64,000 bases of DNA from an uncultured Myxococcales bacterium (GTDB lineage Bacteria; Myxococcota_A; UBA9042): positions 171,736 to 235,735 of the forward strand of contig CAIMEY010000110.1 in assembly GCA_903840165.1 (NCBI GenBank). The letters run 5' to 3'. Every line of letters starts with the position of its first letter. The stretch's first letter is position 1. Below the pieces are notes generated by a model. It worked only from the letters and a program-made list of their open reading frames with translations. It had not been told where the DNA came from and did not search any database. This document shows, piece after piece, positions 18,373 to 27,725 of the stretch. The translations under genes were made by a program, and so were the position numbers.

Positions 18373-19023
18373 ATGCGCGTTACATTCATCCGGCACGGTG
18401 CAAGCGAGTGGACCGGGCAACCGATCCTCTGCGGCCATGCCGACATCCCTTTGTCCTCAGTCGGTGTTGCCCAAGCCAATGCTTTAGCAGCGCATTTGCG
18501 GGGGCGCCAGTTCGCAGCCCTGTGGTCAAGCCCCCTGCAGCGCGCCCAGCAGACGGCGGCCTGTGTGGCGCACGCGATTGGCCACGTCGTGGTGACCGAT
18601 CCGCGCCTGATGGAAATGGACCTTGGCACGCTCGATGGCCAGCGCTTTGACCAGTTGCCCCGCGGTCCCAAGACCTTTCGCGACCGCTGGCAGCGCGACC
18701 CCGTGCGCGTGCGCTTCCCGCGTGGCGAGAACTTAGGTGACGTCTCTAAGCGCACTTGGCAGGTGCTAGGCGAGCTGTACGACCGTCATCCGCAAGATCA
18801 TGTAGTCGTGGTCTCGCACCTGTTCGCCATCCAGACTCTGCTATGCCGTGCATTGTCCATTCCGCTCAAGCAGTTTCGCACGTTTAACATCGATACGGCT
18901 GCGATTACCACCGTGCAAATGGACAAGAGTGGCTTCAGACTGCTTTTGCTCAATGATGGCAGGCATTTAGACGAGATTTCGGCAGCGCATTCGCTGAGGG
19001 CTCCGTCGCTTCCGCCGCGCTAA
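18373..19023 (+). CDS. Histidine phosphatase (phosphoglycerate-mutase-like)
   Basis: The 216-aa protein begins with the phosphohistidine motif FIRHGASEWTG and keeps the second Arg/Glu region (LWSSPLQRAQQTA, then MEMDLGTLDGQRF) and the second His (VVVVSHLFAIQTL). The family includes alpha-ribazole phosphatase, fructose-2,6-bisphosphatase and broad small-molecule phosphatases; sequence alone does not choose among them. GGAGAG lies before the ATG. The context of acyltransferase and asparagine synthetase suggests metabolite or sugar-phosphate processing rather than glycolysis. Confidence 0.88.
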   Translation: MRVTFIRHGASEWTGQPILCGHADIPLSSVGVAQANALAAHLRGRQFAALWSSPLQRAQQTAACVAHAIGHVVVTDPRLMEMDLGTLDGQRFDQLPRGPKTFRDRWQRDPVRVRFPRGENLGDVSKRTWQVLGELYDRHPQDHVVVVSHLFAIQTLLCRALSIPLKQFRTFNIDTAAITTVQMDKSGFRLLLLNDGRHLDEISAAHSLRAPSLPPR

Positions 19024-19267
19024 AGATCTGAGAAGATTGGTAATGTGACGATCACCGGCGTGCGATCGCCTTTGATGACGAACCGTGGCGTTGCGCGGCA
19101 ATTTCGGCAGAGATCCCACATCTGCATCGAGGTGGCCCTTCGGATTGGCTAAGTGTGAACAATTCCTAGGACTCTGCGGGTGGCCGGGCGGCCGATGAGG
19201 CTCCTGGCGTTTGCCGTAGATGCGGCGTCGTGGCATCCTCAGGCGCTCGGTGGGAGACGGGCAGAAC

Positions 19268-21199
19268 ATGTGCGGAATCGTCGGTGTTTATTGCACGTCA
19301 GGTCTAGCGCAGGCCGAGCGCGAGCCTTTGGCCCGGGCCGCTGAACGCATTGCCCACCGTGGACCGGATGACGAAGGCCAGTACTTCGACGGACCAGTTG
19401 GCTTAGGTTTCAGGCGGTTATCCATCCTCGACCTGACGCCCGCAGGTCACCAACCAATGACCGCGGCCGCCGGCACATGGACCGTCGTATTCAACGGCGA
19501 AATCTACAACTACATTGAGATTGCAGAGGAATTGCGCGGGTATGGCGTGACTTTCCGCAGTGAGTCGGACACGGAAGTCCTTGTAGAGGCGCTGCATTAC
19601 TGGGGAATCCGCTGTTTTGAGCGTTTCAACGGCATGTGGGCCGTCTTGGCTTGGCACCGCCCGAGCCGCACGCTTTACGCTTGCCGCGATCCCTGGGGGA
19701 TCAAGCCGTTGTTTCTGTGCGAGGAAGCCGGTCGCGGGCTATTCTTTGCTAGTGAAATCAAGGCATTATCGGCATTCGACTGTCATTTGGGCGATGTGGA
19801 ACCCCAGACGGCTGCCCGCTTCGTTCACACCGCCATACTCGACTTTGACGATCGAACATTCTTCTCTAATGTCAAACGGTTGGCCCCGGGGTTCATCTAC
19901 TCCATTGGTCCTCAGCGACCGTTGGGCCGCACGTCGTATTCGGACTGCGCCCGCCCCCTCGCGCTCCCGCCGAACTTCGACTCTCCAAGCGGTGAAGCGG
20001 CATTTATTGAACAATTTAGAGAGACCTTTCTCGACTCTGTGCGGATCCGCCTGCGCGCCGATGTCGCAGTTGGCACGTGCCTGTCGGGTGGCCTGGACTC
20101 GTCCTCGATTGCTTGTGCCGCAGCGCGCCTTCTGAGCAGGTCTGGGGACAGGGCCTGTCGCCACGCCTTCACGGCGCAACTCCCTGAATTCGACGAGAGT
20201 ACCTACCTGCGCGCCGTGGTGGCGCAGACGGCCGTCACTTGGCACACGACGGTGTCGAGCGATGATGAAGTGACGGCTAATATCGGCCGTTTTTTTCAGA
20301 CTCATGACGAACCAGTCCATTCTCTAGGAGCTTTTGCCGGCTTCATGGTCATGAAGTTGGCCGCTGAGGCCAACGTAAAGGTTCTGCTCAACGGGCAGGG
20401 TAGTGATGAGGCCCTGGCCGGCTATAGCTCCACGGTGCTGCCGTACCTGCGGTCGCTGCTGGTGGAAGACGGGTGGAAATATGCATGGGAACAAGCGGTT
20501 GCCGAGGCACATAGCACCGCTGGTGCCCTACGTTTGATGGTCAAGGCTGAGGCGGGGCTCGTCATTCGCGCCATGCCACGTGAGTTTGAGTCCCTGTTGC
20601 GCCAGCGCTTGCAGAGGACTCTGGACCTGTCGGCCAATCCCTATGTTGCGCGCGATGGTCCGCTGCGGGTGGACGAACGGCCAGGACTGCCTCCCAGTGA
20701 TACCCTGGCTCTTTCTCTTCATGATCAACAGTTTAGAACGCCTCTGCCCACCTACTTGCGCATTGAGGATACCAACTCTTCGGCGTTTTCTTTGGAATCT
20801 CGCCTACCTTTCCTCGATCCACGCTTGATGGAGCTGGCCCGCGTCGCTCCAGCTCGCCTGTTGCGCCGAGGTGGCAATAACAAGTACTTGCTGCGCAGCA
20901 TTCTGCCGGGTCTGGTGCCCGAAGTTGTTTGGAAACGCAGGGATAAGATGGGCTTCCCTGTTCCCCATAGCCGCTGGTACCACGGGCCCGTTCGCAGCCT
21001 GTTTGCTGACACCATGTCCAATGCCCGTTTGCGTTCGCGGGGTTGGTATGACTTGGTGGCGCTGACTCGGGCGCGCGACGCGTTTCTCAACCATCCCGAA
21101 GCGCAGATGACTCCGGAGTTAATGCGCTGTTTTCTCCTCGAGCGTTGGGCCCGGGAGAAGCTCGATGCCGTCGCGCCCAGTCGTCGTACAAGCGTCTAG
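19268..21199 (+). CDS. asnB: Asparagine synthetase (glutamine-hydrolysing)
   Basis: The start at 19268 places Cys2 (MCGIVGVYC) as the N-terminal nucleophile of the glutaminase domain after Met removal. The 643-aa enzyme has the class II amidotransferase block HRGPDDEG, FNGEIYNY and DPWGIKPLF. The synthetase domain has the PP-loop LSGGLDSSSIA and NGQGSDEALAGY. It makes asparagine, or amidates a carboxylate on a special substrate, from glutamine and ATP. Long AsnB paralogues in polysaccharide clusters often act on sugars or peptides, so the name asnB describes the family rather than a proven role. About 244 bp without a gene precede it. Confidence 0.93.
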   Translation: MCGIVGVYCTSGLAQAEREPLARAAERIAHRGPDDEGQYFDGPVGLGFRRLSILDLTPAGHQPMTAAAGTWTVVFNGEIYNYIEIAEELRGYGVTFRSESDTEVLVEALHYWGIRCFERFNGMWAVLAWHRPSRTLYACRDPWGIKPLFLCEEAGRGLFFASEIKALSAFDCHLGDVEPQTAARFVHTAILDFDDRTFFSNVKRLAPGFIYSIGPQRPLGRTSYSDCARPLALPPNFDSPSGEAAFIEQFRETFLDSVRIRLRADVAVGTCLSGGLDSSSIACAAARLLSRSGDRACRHAFTAQLPEFDESTYLRAVVAQTAVTWHTTVSSDDEVTANIGRFFQTHDEPVHSLGAFAGFMVMKLAAEANVKVLLNGQGSDEALAGYSSTVLPYLRSLLVEDGWKYAWEQAVAEAHSTAGALRLMVKAEAGLVIRAMPREFESLLRQRLQRTLDLSANPYVARDGPLRVDERPGLPPSDTLALSLHDQQFRTPLPTYLRIEDTNSSAFSLESRLPFLDPRLMELARVAPARLLRRGGNNKYLLRSILPGLVPEVVWKRRDKMGFPVPHSRWYHGPVRSLFADTMSNARLRSRGWYDLVALTRARDAFLNHPEAQMTPELMRCFLLERWAREKLDAVAPSRRTSV

Positions 21200-21260
21200 G
21201 TCCGTGACCTGTGCCTAGCTGGCTGATCATTGGCACGACCTAGCCGAAAGGAATTGGCAC

Positions 21261-22448
21261 ATGATTATCAGGTGTTTGGTTGCCCTTGGTCTGGCGATAG
21301 TGGCCGGCGCCTGCTCAGGGAATACGCCGTCAGTCGGCAACGATGCCGCAACAGCCGATATGGCTGCCACCGACTTGGTTGCTGATGACGCTGGCACCGT
21401 CGACGTTGGCGCCGATACGGGGGATTTGGCGGGAACAGCCGACGTTCCCACCCAAGCACCTGCCGATGTTGTTGCGGGCAAAGCTTGCGCCGAAGTGCTG
21501 GCTTGCGCGGTTTCCTGCACCGCCCAGGCGGCAACAGAAGTTGCTGGATGTATGGATAAATGTGCCGTTGGGGTTGATGCCGCTGCCCAAGTCAAGCTGA
21601 GCGCGATCAGCAACTGTGCCGTTGACCTCTGCGCCGATGCGAGCCAGATCACCGACCGACTCGGCTGCGCCTGGGGCAAATGTTTTGACCAGTTGAGCAG
21701 TTGTGGCGGATTCTCCGCGGGCACGGCCGATGCAATCACCACGGCTGAGTGTGCCTCTCGCTGCCCAACAACTCAACCTTTATGCCTTTTTGCCTGCCTA
21801 CGCGCGGGAAATGCCCAAGCGGACTCAGCCTACGCAGGCCTGCAGGCGTGCATTTTGAGCCATTGTGGCCTGAGCACCGGTGCCGAACGCAGCGCGTGTA
21901 TCGCGCAACAATGCGAAAGTGCTGGACAAAATTGCGTTGCCGGGGCCTCCCTGAACTGTGCCAATGCCCAGGCGTGTCGCGCGAAGTGCCCGCAACCATT
22001 ACCGACCTCGCCCAATGATTGCTTGGCCATCTGCGACACCTTGACCGACCCCGTGGCCTTAGCGGTGGAAGCAACCCTGACCGGTTGCCAGACTGAATGC
22101 GCCGGCGCTGCTGGCAAGTTCTTGTGTTTCCAGGAAAAATGCGTGCAGCAAGAGCAGTCCTGCTTTGCCCAAGCGGGCGCTGCGACCTGCAACTTGATCT
22201 ACCAGTGCGTAGTTGCGAAGTGCCAAAGCGTTGGTGGCGAGCCAAGTTGCACCCAGGATTGCGTGATCACCGGTGACGCGCAGGCCCAGGCCGCTTGGGT
22301 GCTGTACGAAGGCTGCTTTCTCCAACAATTAAGCTCACCTGAAGCCAAGAACGCCGGGTGCGCCTTTCCGTACAACAGCACCTCCTGCGTCAACGTCGTC
22401 AACAACTTTTGTACCGGCCAGTGGCAAGCTTGCTTCAAGCCCCAGTAG
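21261..22448 (+). CDS. Cys-rich lipoprotein with Asp/Ala-rich linker
   Basis: The 395-aa product has a short signal peptide ending in the lipobox VAGACSG. A low-complexity Asp/Ala/Thr/Val linker (residues ~25-70) leads to a Cys-rich region made of several loosely repeated modules. Their pattern is C-x3-LxC-x3-C-x~10-C-x3-C, then about 15 residues and Cx4C. It is presumably exported, lipid-anchored and stabilised by disulfides. A similar Cys module occurs in the small lipoprotein at 44529-45164. AAAGGAA precedes the ATG. Function unknown; a structural or adhesive surface role is a guess. Confidence 0.75.
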   Translation: MIIRCLVALGLAIVAGACSGNTPSVGNDAATADMAATDLVADDAGTVDVGADTGDLAGTADVPTQAPADVVAGKACAEVLACAVSCTAQAATEVAGCMDKCAVGVDAAAQVKLSAISNCAVDLCADASQITDRLGCAWGKCFDQLSSCGGFSAGTADAITTAECASRCPTTQPLCLFACLRAGNAQADSAYAGLQACILSHCGLSTGAERSACIAQQCESAGQNCVAGASLNCANAQACRAKCPQPLPTSPNDCLAICDTLTDPVALAVEATLTGCQTECAGAAGKFLCFQEKCVQQEQSCFAQAGAATCNLIYQCVVAKCQSVGGEPSCTQDCVITGDAQAQAAWVLYEGCFLQQLSSPEAKNAGCAFPYNSTSCVNVVNNFCTGQWQACFKPQ

Positions 22449-22465
22449 CGCCGCACCAGGCTCGC

Positions 22466-23707
22466 ATGCATTCGGTTCCGCTAGCCCTTCAAGAAATCCT
22501 CAGTAAATGTAATCTCTTGCCAGTGGAAGAAGTCGACCTGGAACTCGCCCAGGGACGAGTCTTGGCAACCGACGCCGTGGCGGACACGGAATTGCCGGCC
22601 TTTGACCGCTCGGCCATGGACGGTATTGCCGTGGCCTGCGCGAATGCCACGCAAATCGGCTGTATTCTCACAGAAATTGGCCATTCTGCCGCTGGGGCAC
22701 CCTTTGCGGGTGCGTGGAAACCTGGCGGTTGCGTGCGCATCATGACCGGCGGTGTGGTGCCCCCTGGTGCGGATGCAGTCATTGCTGTTGAACAAGTCGA
22801 ACGGATGGTGGATGGCGCGGTCGTTCGCTATCGCCTCCTGGTCGCCGCCCGGCCCGAGCAGAACATCACCCGCAAAGGGGCTGAAGTCTTTCAAGGTCAA
22901 GTGGTTGTGCGGCAGGGGCAGCGTCTGGGCGCCGCCCACTTGGGTGTTCTGGCGTCCTTTGGTCATGCCCGAGTGGCCGTGTCCGCGCGTCCCAAGGTGG
23001 CGGTGTTGCCCACCGGGTCGGAGGTCGTGCCGGTGCACTGCAAGCCAGGCCTTGGGCAGATTCGTGACAGCAATCGCCATGTGATCACAGCGCTTCTTGC
23101 AGATGCAGGTGCCGATGTACGCCAGTATCCGGTGGCGCTGGACACGGCCGAAGCCTTGACCGCTGCACTGGCGGCTGCTTGGGCAGAGGCCGACGTCGTT
23201 GTGACATCGGGAGGCGTCTCAGCAGGCGATCACGACCTAGTTCCGCCGACTTTGCTGGCCTTGGGCGCTCAATGTCACCTGCACCGTATCGCCATCAAGC
23301 CCGGGAAACCATTTCTCTTCGCCACGCGGACCCGGGCCGACGGGCGAATTCAGTACGCCTTTGGGCTGCCCGGCAATCCGATTAGTTCCTATGTTTGTGC
23401 GGTGTTGCTCATGCTGCCAGCGCTGGCGGCCATGCAAGGGCAGGGCAATGACGGACAACGGGAATGGCAACTGCTTGAAATTCCTTGCAGTATCCCCTTG
23501 CCGGCCATCGGTCCTCGGATGGAAGTCTTGGCGGCCAACCTAGGTACGCAGCTTGGCGAATCAACCCACGTCGTGCCGCGATTTGCAAAGGGAAGCGCTG
23601 ACTTAACAGAGTTTGCCCGCGGCGATGTCTGGGTCCTGCGCGCCGCTGGCAGTCCCCCAATTGAGGCTGGGCAAACCGTTTCGGTCCTCATCCGGTCGCG
23701 CGCCTAA
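22466..23707 (+). CDS. moeA: Molybdopterin molybdotransferase MoeA
   Basis: The 413-aa product has all MoeA landmarks: FDRSAMDGIAV, TGGVVPPGADAVIAVE, VAVLPTGSEVV, IRDSNRH, TSGGVSAGDHD, IKPGKPFLFA and GLPGNPIS. It inserts molybdate into adenylated molybdopterin, the last step of Mo-cofactor synthesis, in the cytosol. The start at 22466 is 17 bp after the lipoprotein stop; the frame is open further upstream but only as an overlap. It is the only Mo-cofactor gene in the window. A molybdo-flavoenzyme-type subunit occurs at 52640-53668. Confidence 0.95.
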   Translation: MHSVPLALQEILSKCNLLPVEEVDLELAQGRVLATDAVADTELPAFDRSAMDGIAVACANATQIGCILTEIGHSAAGAPFAGAWKPGGCVRIMTGGVVPPGADAVIAVEQVERMVDGAVVRYRLLVAARPEQNITRKGAEVFQGQVVVRQGQRLGAAHLGVLASFGHARVAVSARPKVAVLPTGSEVVPVHCKPGLGQIRDSNRHVITALLADAGADVRQYPVALDTAEALTAALAAAWAEADVVVTSGGVSAGDHDLVPPTLLALGAQCHLHRIAIKPGKPFLFATRTRADGRIQYAFGLPGNPISSYVCAVLLMLPALAAMQGQGNDGQREWQLLEIPCSIPLPAIGPRMEVLAANLGTQLGESTHVVPRFAKGSADLTEFARGDVWVLRAAGSPPIEAGQTVSVLIRSRA

Positions 23708-23764
23708 CGCCGGTCCGGCCAGCAGGCCGCGTGCTAGGCCCATCGCGCAGCTGGAAGAAAGCCG

Positions 23765-26700
23765 TTACATAACCCAGACATATACGTCATCGACGCCAAA
23801 CGACGTCGAATCCGCGCCACTGCCGACATCGCTCCAAGCGCTGAACGTGATGGCCGCGCCACTGTGGGCTCCCTGCCAGGTCGGGTTCCATTCCTCGTCC
23901 GTCCACGCGCCTTTGCCGCACTCGTGGCTGCCGTTGAAGATGAGGTCGCCGGTGCCCTGCTTGCTCCACACCTTGACGCCGTCGATGCCGACCATGCCGT
24001 TGTTGAACCACCACTGGTCGATGCGGATGTAATGTGCCCACAATTTCGCCTGTGTGTGCGGCGGCGTCGATACCGTCTTCTTGGTCACCGCGCCCTGACC
24101 AAATTGGTTGGCACCACCGAGGATGTGGCCGAACTTGCCGCAAGTACTCACTGTTCCCGCTGACCAGCCGGCGTTGGAGCTGTTCTCGAAGTTGTCGGCG
24201 ATCACCAAGGTCCAGCCGCCGTTCTTCATGTCGCACGCGTATTGGCTGGCGGGCAGGGGGCCGGCGCCGTCGATGTCGAGCCAATAGACGCCGTCGGCGC
24301 TGGCTGGGTATAACGTCTTGATTTCTAGGCAGGAAGTGGCAGGATAGCTGCCTGATCCGCCTTTGTCGACGCAGGTCAAACCGTCCCCAAACTGGTTCTT
24401 GGGGCAGGTGCACTGGAAACTGCCGGGCAAGTTGAAGCAGGCCGCAGTCACCGCGCAATTATCTAGATTTGCAGCACATTCATCGATGTCCGTGCACGTC
24501 TTGCCGTCCCCTTGATAGCCGGCCTTACAGGTGCATTGATAAGTGCCTGGTTTGTTGACGCAAATCGCATTGGCCCCACAGCTTGCCGGAACCGCGCACT
24601 CGTCGATGTCGGCGCAGGCCCCGTTTTGCACGCTGAAGCCGGGCTGGCACGAGCCGCAACTGGCCTGGCCATCGCCGCCCATTGTGCAGAGCTTGTCGGC
24701 CCCGCAACCACCATTATTGCTTTGGCACGGGTCGACGGCCACCAACACGTCATCGACGAACCAGCCCACGGCACCGGCAGGGCCGCAATTGCCGGCAAAG
24801 TGAAAACGGACCTGGAATGATTTCGCGGCGTATGCAGTCAGTACTACCGTTTGCGTCTGCCAGCCGGGGCCAGCGGCCACGTCCAAGACCTTCTGCCAGT
24901 CGCCGCCTACCTCGCGAATGAATACATCAGCTTGTTGCTGCTTCCATGAGCCAGCCGAGCCAAAACGAAGAACCAAGGGGGCACCGGGCGCTACAGAAGT
25001 GGCATTGATAACAGGGGAATCGGCCGTCGACTCGATGGTGGCCTGCTGCATCGGGCAGGTGACGTCGATGCCATTGTTGACGTTCAGGGAGCAGTCGGGA
25101 CTCTCAAAGCCCGGTGCGGCTGGGGTGCCGTCTACCGCCCATTTGACGATCGGGTCCAGGGAGATTGGTGTCTTCTTCCATAGTTGCAACGCGGTACTAC
25201 CGCAATTGAAGGGCTCCAAGTACGGCACAGTGCTGCTCGGACAGTCGGCCGGCGCCACCGCTGTAAACACGCAGCCAACCGTTGGGTCGCAACTATCCGC
25301 CGTGCAGGCGTATTCATCGTCGCAGACCACTGCTTTGGTCGTGCACGCGCCCGCGGCGCAGACGTCCCCCTGCGTACAGGCGTTGGCGTCGCTGCAGGGC
25401 ACTGCGTTCGGCGTATGCGCGCAACCCGTTGCAATTGCGCAGGTATCGTCGGTACAGGCGTTTGCGTCGTCGCAGTTGATCGACGCGCCCGTACACGCCC
25501 CGTCTGCGCACAACTCCCCGTTTGTGCAGGCATTTGCGTCGTCGCAGACCTTGCCGTTATTTTGCACCACCCCCTTGCAGACGCCGTCAGCCGTGTCGCA
25601 AACTGCGTGCAAACACGTTGTATCGTTGGCTTTACTGCAGGTTACTATACTCGTCGGGTCCACTTTGCAAAACGAACTGCCACCACTGCCGACGCAGACC
25701 AGCTTGCCGTTGCAGGCGTTGCCGTCCTCAAAGGCGGCGCAATCGGCGTTGACCAGGCAACTGCATTGATTCACGCCAGATATGCACTTGCCACTCGCGC
25801 ACGTATCGGCCTTGGTGCAGGCGTCGCCGTCTTCGCACACGGCCCCGTCCTCGAGGTCGACATGGGCGCAGCTGCCCTTGCCCTGACAGGTGTCGGCTGA
25901 GCACGGATTGCCATCATCGCAATTCTTGGGTGTTCCTGCGCACTTACCGCCCGTGCAAGCATCGTCGACCGTGCAAGGGTCGCTGTCGTCACAAGGCGAG
26001 GCATCGGCGGGGGCGAAGACGCAACCTCCTGCTATGCAAGCATCTTTGGTGCAGAGCTTGCCGTCGTCGCAAGGGGCGGCGTCGTCGGTGAGGCCGTTGC
26101 AGTCGTCGTCCAAGCCGTTGCAAATCTCAGGCTTAGCGATGGGTGCACTGCACGCACTGAGCCCGCCAGTGCCACAGGTGCGCTGGCCGAGGCAACCCAA
26201 AACAACTGTCCCATCAGGTAGTTCGCCACTGCTGGCGCAACTCGTACTCTTGCCTAGGGCGACAGCCGCTGGGCTGCAGGCGCAGGCCCCGGCGCCGGCT
26301 GGATGGCAGTAGCCCGATTTGCCGCCCTCGACGGCCGTTGCATCCGCACAGAGCCAGCCGCTGGGGCAATCACCTGCATTGATGCAGGAATTGGCACAGA
26401 ACCAGCCGTCGGTTCCCGGTTGGTCGGCGGTGCTGACGCATGCGCTCTTGCCCCCCAAATAGGCACAAGCCTTTGAATCGAGGCAGGGATCACAGTTGGT
26501 GACGAATTTCGGTGCGCAGACCGTCTTGTCCTCGCTGCCGTCCGTTGCGGCTCCGGGCAGGGGCACGCACGCCGTGTCCTGAGGGCATGGCTCGCCAGAA
26601 AGGCAAGGCGGCGCACAGACTTTGCCTTGCGCCGAGTCCAGGCAGGCGCCGAGGCTCGTGCAATCCGCGTCACTGGCACAGGGGCAGCCGTCCTGCCCTG

Positions 26701-27043
26701 GGCAGGCCAAGGTTGCATCGGCAGCCCCGTCGACAGCGGCGTCGCCGGCCGTTGCATCAACGGGCGATGAAACATCATCAACTATTTCAATGGGATTGGT
26801 GTCGTTTGCGCCCAGCGAATCATCGGTAGACAGCGTGTCGTCCGGCGTCAAGACATCGCCCCCGCTGCCGTCTCCAGTTGGATCCTGGCCATCCGTAATG
26901 GAAATGTCGGAATCGCCGTTGGAATTCCCAGTTAGCGCCGGACCTGATTGCAGGGCATCGTCACCGCCGCAGCCGTTCAGCCACAGGCAAGGCAGGAGCA
27001 AAGCAGCAAGAACCGTCACTATCCGCTGAAATCCTGAAGACAT
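23765..27043 (-). CDS. Giant Cys-rich multidomain lipoprotein (CTDC-like repeats, EGF, fibrinogen-like)
   Basis: The ATG at 27043 gives 1092 aa. A signal peptide ends in a lipobox-like WLNGCGG. Next is an Asp/Gly/Thr-rich linker (~25-95) and Cys-rich modules (~100-300) with one MopE-type motif, EICNGLDDDCNGLTDD. Many repeats of the type CDDxxxCTxDxCxxGxC follow (~300-600), resembling Dictyostelium CTDC repeats. A MAM/jelly-roll-like domain ends GWFVDDVLV. Three EGF-like modules come next (DIDECAVPASCGANAICV and similar), then a C-terminal fibrinogen-like region (CLEIK, SADGVYWLD, YACDMKNGGWTLV). This is an exported surface adhesin-like architecture. It converges with moeA (57-bp gap). Ligand unknown. 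Confidence 0.85.
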   Translation of the reverse strand: MSSGFQRIVTVLAALLLPCLWLNGCGGDDALQSGPALTGNSNGDSDISITDGQDPTGDGSGGDVLTPDDTLSTDDSLGANDTNPIEIVDDVSSPVDATAGDAAVDGAADATLACPGQDGCPCASDADCTSLGACLDSAQGKVCAPPCLSGEPCPQDTACVPLPGAATDGSEDKTVCAPKFVTNCDPCLDSKACAYLGGKSACVSTADQPGTDGWFCANSCINAGDCPSGWLCADATAVEGGKSGYCHPAGAGACACSPAAVALGKSTSCASSGELPDGTVVLGCLGQRTCGTGGLSACSAPIAKPEICNGLDDDCNGLTDDAAPCDDGKLCTKDACIAGGCVFAPADASPCDDSDPCTVDDACTGGKCAGTPKNCDDGNPCSADTCQGKGSCAHVDLEDGAVCEDGDACTKADTCASGKCISGVNQCSCLVNADCAAFEDGNACNGKLVCVGSGGSSFCKVDPTSIVTCSKANDTTCLHAVCDTADGVCKGVVQNNGKVCDDANACTNGELCADGACTGASINCDDANACTDDTCAIATGCAHTPNAVPCSDANACTQGDVCAAGACTTKAVVCDDEYACTADSCDPTVGCVFTAVAPADCPSSTVPYLEPFNCGSTALQLWKKTPISLDPIVKWAVDGTPAAPGFESPDCSLNVNNGIDVTCPMQQATIESTADSPVINATSVAPGAPLVLRFGSAGSWKQQQADVFIREVGGDWQKVLDVAAGPGWQTQTVVLTAYAAKSFQVRFHFAGNCGPAGAVGWFVDDVLVAVDPCQSNNGGCGADKLCTMGGDGQASCGSCQPGFSVQNGACADIDECAVPASCGANAICVNKPGTYQCTCKAGYQGDGKTCTDIDECAANLDNCAVTAACFNLPGSFQCTCPKNQFGDGLTCVDKGGSGSYPATSCLEIKTLYPASADGVYWLDIDGAGPLPASQYACDMKNGGWTLVIADNFENSSNAGWSAGTVSTCGKFGHILGGANQFGQGAVTKKTVSTPPHTQAKLWAHYIRIDQWWFNNGMVGIDGVKVWSKQGTGDLIFNGSHECGKGAWTDEEWNPTWQGAHSGAAITFSAWSDVGSGADSTSFGVDDVYVWVM

Positions 27044-27251
27044 GCGCACCTCAATGCCAACTGTCAAGTCAACCCCAGCGTCGTCCCCTCCCGCCGGGGC
27101 GTAGCTGCGACGCCAAGCCGGCACGGGGGTTCAAGTGCCGTCAGTATGCGCCAACCAGTGTCGCTGTGCACGTTGAGGTCCAGGTCACCCGTCGCGACCG
27201 CGGTGTGGCCGCCCCACCGCTTTGACCGGCCCTTGGCCAATAGGCACCACG

Positions 27252-27271
27252 ACCTTGTATACCAAAGGGTG
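27252..27271 (-). other. Partial copy of dispersed ACCCTTTGG motif
   Basis: Read on the minus strand, this site has ACCCTTTGGTAT followed by one base and CAA, matching the downstream half of the motif at 58931-58969. It lies ~210 bp upstream of the giant lipoprotein start. The upstream half of the longer motif is absent, so this may be chance. Confidence 0.3.
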
Positions 27272-27398
27272 TAGTGCCCGGGATAATTGATAATTCGTCG
27301 TAAGCGGCTGGCCGATATCTTGCCGGCTGCGGACCTGTTCCGGCCCGGAGGACAAACTGGCCGCAGCAATCCACTCAGCCTGTTGTTTCGCAGAGCGC

Positions 27399-27650
27399 CT
27401 AGTCCCCGTAAACCCAAGTGCTTTGCGGGTTACCGGAAAGCTCGCGGCGTTGTGGACTTTGCAGCTGGGGACCCGGCCGAACGCAGGGGTGAGCCTCCGC
27501 GTTCTGGCGAGGAGAGGATTCCACGGTGGGCGCAGCGCTTGAGCCGTGCCAAGTCTGGCACCCCGGAAGTGGAGATCGCGGGCACCCCTGAAACTACAAG
27601 CAAACACTGTACCTCGAACCCGCAAGGAACTTTCGGTTTGAGGTACTAGT
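27399..27650 (+). ncRNA. Putative structured RNA element, copy B
   Basis: This second copy of the element at 15140-15333 is ~58 bp longer. It begins CTAGT and ends GAGGTACTAG, and these ends pair. The main stem joins AAACCCAAGTGCTTTGCGGG (5' arm from ~27410) with the 3' arm around 27617-27639. An inner stem pairs CAGGGGTG with CACCCCTG exactly. Between these last two lies a variable domain with its own hairpins (CACGG..CCGTG; TGCCAAGTCTGGCA). Several stem positions differ from copy A but keep pairing, while single-stranded blocks are nearly unchanged. It lies between two minus-strand genes and is not associated with the same gene type as copy A. No endonuclease, reverse transcriptase or transposase gene is adjacent. 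Confidence 0.65.
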
Positions 27651-27725
27651 CGGCTTAAGCGGGCGCGTCTAAGACCCAGTCCGCAGCAGAGGGGCTGATG
27701 CACATCGTCTTGAATTTGCTGGGGT

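Larger units (their letters stand above)
27044..27725. other. 682-bp intergenic region holding structured-RNA copy B
   Basis: The region lies between two minus-strand genes. It contains the promoter region of the giant lipoprotein, the partial motif ACCCTTTGGTATnCAA on the minus strand at 27252-27271, and the RNA-like element at 27399-27650. Open frames on both strands look non-coding. Confidence 0.6.
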
